Positions 63,039 through 64,000 of a stretch of DNA of 64,000 nt are shown piece by piece. Within the stretch, counting starts at the first letter, position 1; each line of letters begins with the position of its first letter. The stretch is from Terrabacter sp. Root85 (GTDB taxonomy: Bacteria; Actinomycetota; Actinomycetes; Actinomycetales; Dermatophilaceae): assembly GCF_001429185.1 (NCBI RefSeq), contig NZ_LMIW01000008.1, forward strand, positions 372,001-436,000, in the 5' to 3' direction. Position numbers and translations under genes: made by a program. The notes beneath the pieces were generated by a model. That model had not been told where the DNA came from and ran no database searches. It saw only the letters and a list, made by a program, of their open reading frames with translations.

Positions 63039-64000
63039 GTGCAGCGCTGGTACGGACTCGACGACATCCCGGCCGACCTCGGGCCCACCGTCGTCACCCT
63101 CGGCAACTTCGACGGGGTGCACCGCGGGCACCGCGAGGTCCTGACGCGCGTCGTGCGCGAGGCCGCCGACCGCGGGGCCCTTCCCGTGGCCGTCACCTTC
63201 GAGCCGCACCCGATCGCCGTGCTCTACCCCGACCGCGCCCCGGCTGCCGTCATGTCGCTCGAGCAGCGACTGGACGCGCTCGCGTCGGTGGGCGTCGGCG
63301 CGGTGCTCGTCATCGAGTTCACGCGTGACTTCGCCCAGCAGACCCCCGAGGAGTTCGTCCGCGGCACGTTCGTGGACGCCCTCGGTGCCTGCGCCGTCGT
63401 CGTCGGCAAGGACACCCGCTTCGGCGTGCGCAACTCCGGCGACGTCGGCACGCTGCGCGAGCTCGGCGCCGCGCACGGCTTCGAGGTCATCGCCCTCGAC
63501 GACATCGGCGAGGGGGCCGACGAGGGCGCGCGCTGGAGCTCGACGCAGCTGCGCGCCGAGCTGCTCGCCGGCAACGTCGACCACGCCGCCCAGATCATCG
63601 GCCGTCCGCACCGGGTCACCGGCACCGTCGTGCACGGCGACCACAGGGGCCGCGAGCTCGGCTACCCGACGGCCAACCTCTCGCAGGACCACGAGGGCCT
63701 CGTGCCGGCCGACGGGGTGTATGCCGGGTGGCTCGTCCGTCTCGGCCTCGACGAGGGTGCCCCCGACCGCACCCTCCCGGCGGCCGTCTCCGTGGGCACC
63801 AACCCGACGTTCGACGGTCATCAGCGCAGGGTCGAGGCCTACGTCCTCGATCGCACCGACCTCGACCTCTACGGCGAGCGCGTCGCGGTGGAGTTCGTCT
63901 CGCACCTGCGTCCCACCCTGAAGTTCGAGTCGATCGACACCCTCGTCGAGCAGATGGCCCAGGACGTGGTCCGGTGTCGCGAGATCCTCTCGGCGATCGT
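63039..64000 (+). CDS. ribF: bifunctional riboflavin kinase/FAD synthetase (truncated by window edge)
   Basis: The frame is open from GTG 63039 to the right edge, giving about 320 residues of a protein of usual length near 320, so only the very end is missing. The N-terminal FAD synthetase domain shows VVTLGNFDGVHRGH, TFEPHPIAVLYPDRAP and VGKDTRFGVRNSGDV. The C-terminal flavokinase domain shows GRPHRVTGTVVHGD, RGRELGYPTANLS and VGTNPTFDGHQRRVEAYVLD. It makes FMN and FAD from riboflavin, cofactors used by the flavin module at 42-45 kb. The order truB-ribF is conserved. Confidence 0.93.
   Translation, partial: MQRWYGLDDIPADLGPTVVTLGNFDGVHRGHREVLTRVVREAADRGALPVAVTFEPHPIAVLYPDRAPAAVMSLEQRLDALASVGVGAVLVIEFTRDFAQQTPEEFVRGTFVDALGACAVVVGKDTRFGVRNSGDVGTLRELGAAHGFEVIALDDIGEGADEGARWSSTQLRAELLAGNVDHAAQIIGRPHRVTGTVVHGDHRGRELGYPTANLSQDHEGLVPADGVYAGWLVRLGLDEGAPDRTLPAAVSVGTNPTFDGHQRRVEAYVLDRTDLDLYGERVAVEFVSHLRPTLKFESIDTLVEQMAQDVVRCREILSAI

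Overview
The window is 64 kb of very GC-rich, densely coding DNA with frequent GTG starts, 1-4 bp gene overlaps and many start codons lying 5-7 bases after a TANNNT-like box. Gene content and order point to an actinobacterium, most likely a member of the Micrococcales and possibly the Intrasporangiaceae; the family assignment is inference. No rRNA, tRNA, CRISPR array, transposase or integrase was seen.

Two conserved actinobacterial backbone segments frame the window. The first (about 20.7-26.2 kb) is dxr, the site-2 protease rseP/rip1, ispG, a uridine-kinase-like gene and a DUF4081/GNAT gene, followed by proS at 33.1 kb. The second (about 52.2-64 kb) is a DUF4439 gene, rimP, nusA, ylxR, infB, rbfA, truB and a truncated ribF. 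Between nusA and ylxR lies a 2.9 kb insertion holding a secreted hypothetical protein and an OmpR-type two-component system.

Accessory and metabolic regions fill the rest. Positions 1-6 kb hold an MFS fragment, propionyl-CoA synthetase, a LOG-family protein, an AEC transporter, a VOC protein and a glycine-rich protein. Positions 6-16.6 kb form a polyamine/putrescine uptake and catabolism locus: an aminotransferase and Lrp regulator diverge from a gamma-aminobutyraldehyde dehydrogenase, followed by potD-A-B-C, a saccharopine-dehydrogenase-family gene and a succinate-semialdehyde dehydrogenase. At 16.7-20.7 kb are a lone DnaB-like ATPase, a translationally coupled membrane-anchored barnase-type RNase with its barstar, an SRPBCC-like protein and a PNPOx-like protein. 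At 28.5-32.7 kb is a pentose-type sugar ABC transporter.

The most unusual locus is 36.6-42.2 kb. Five genes overlap head to tail: an OleA-like thiolase (ketosynthase III fold), a GT2 glycosyltransferase, a cytochrome P450, an OleC-like acyl-AMP ligase and an OleD-like NAD(P)-dependent reductase. No OleB-type hydrolase is present, so the pathway may stop at a beta-lactone or beta-hydroxy lipid that is then hydroxylated and glycosylated. Next to it (42.2-45.2 kb) is an extracytoplasmic flavin electron-transfer module: a ferric-reductase-like flavocytochrome, an FMN-binding protein and ApbE. Then come an HPt-like protein lacking its phospho-histidine, an orphan response regulator, a DUF255 thioredoxin-like protein, a cupredoxin lipoprotein, a MATE exporter and an APH(6)-type kinase.

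Across the whole window the octamer CGGCATAC/GTATGCCG occurs about 25 times, far above what base composition predicts.
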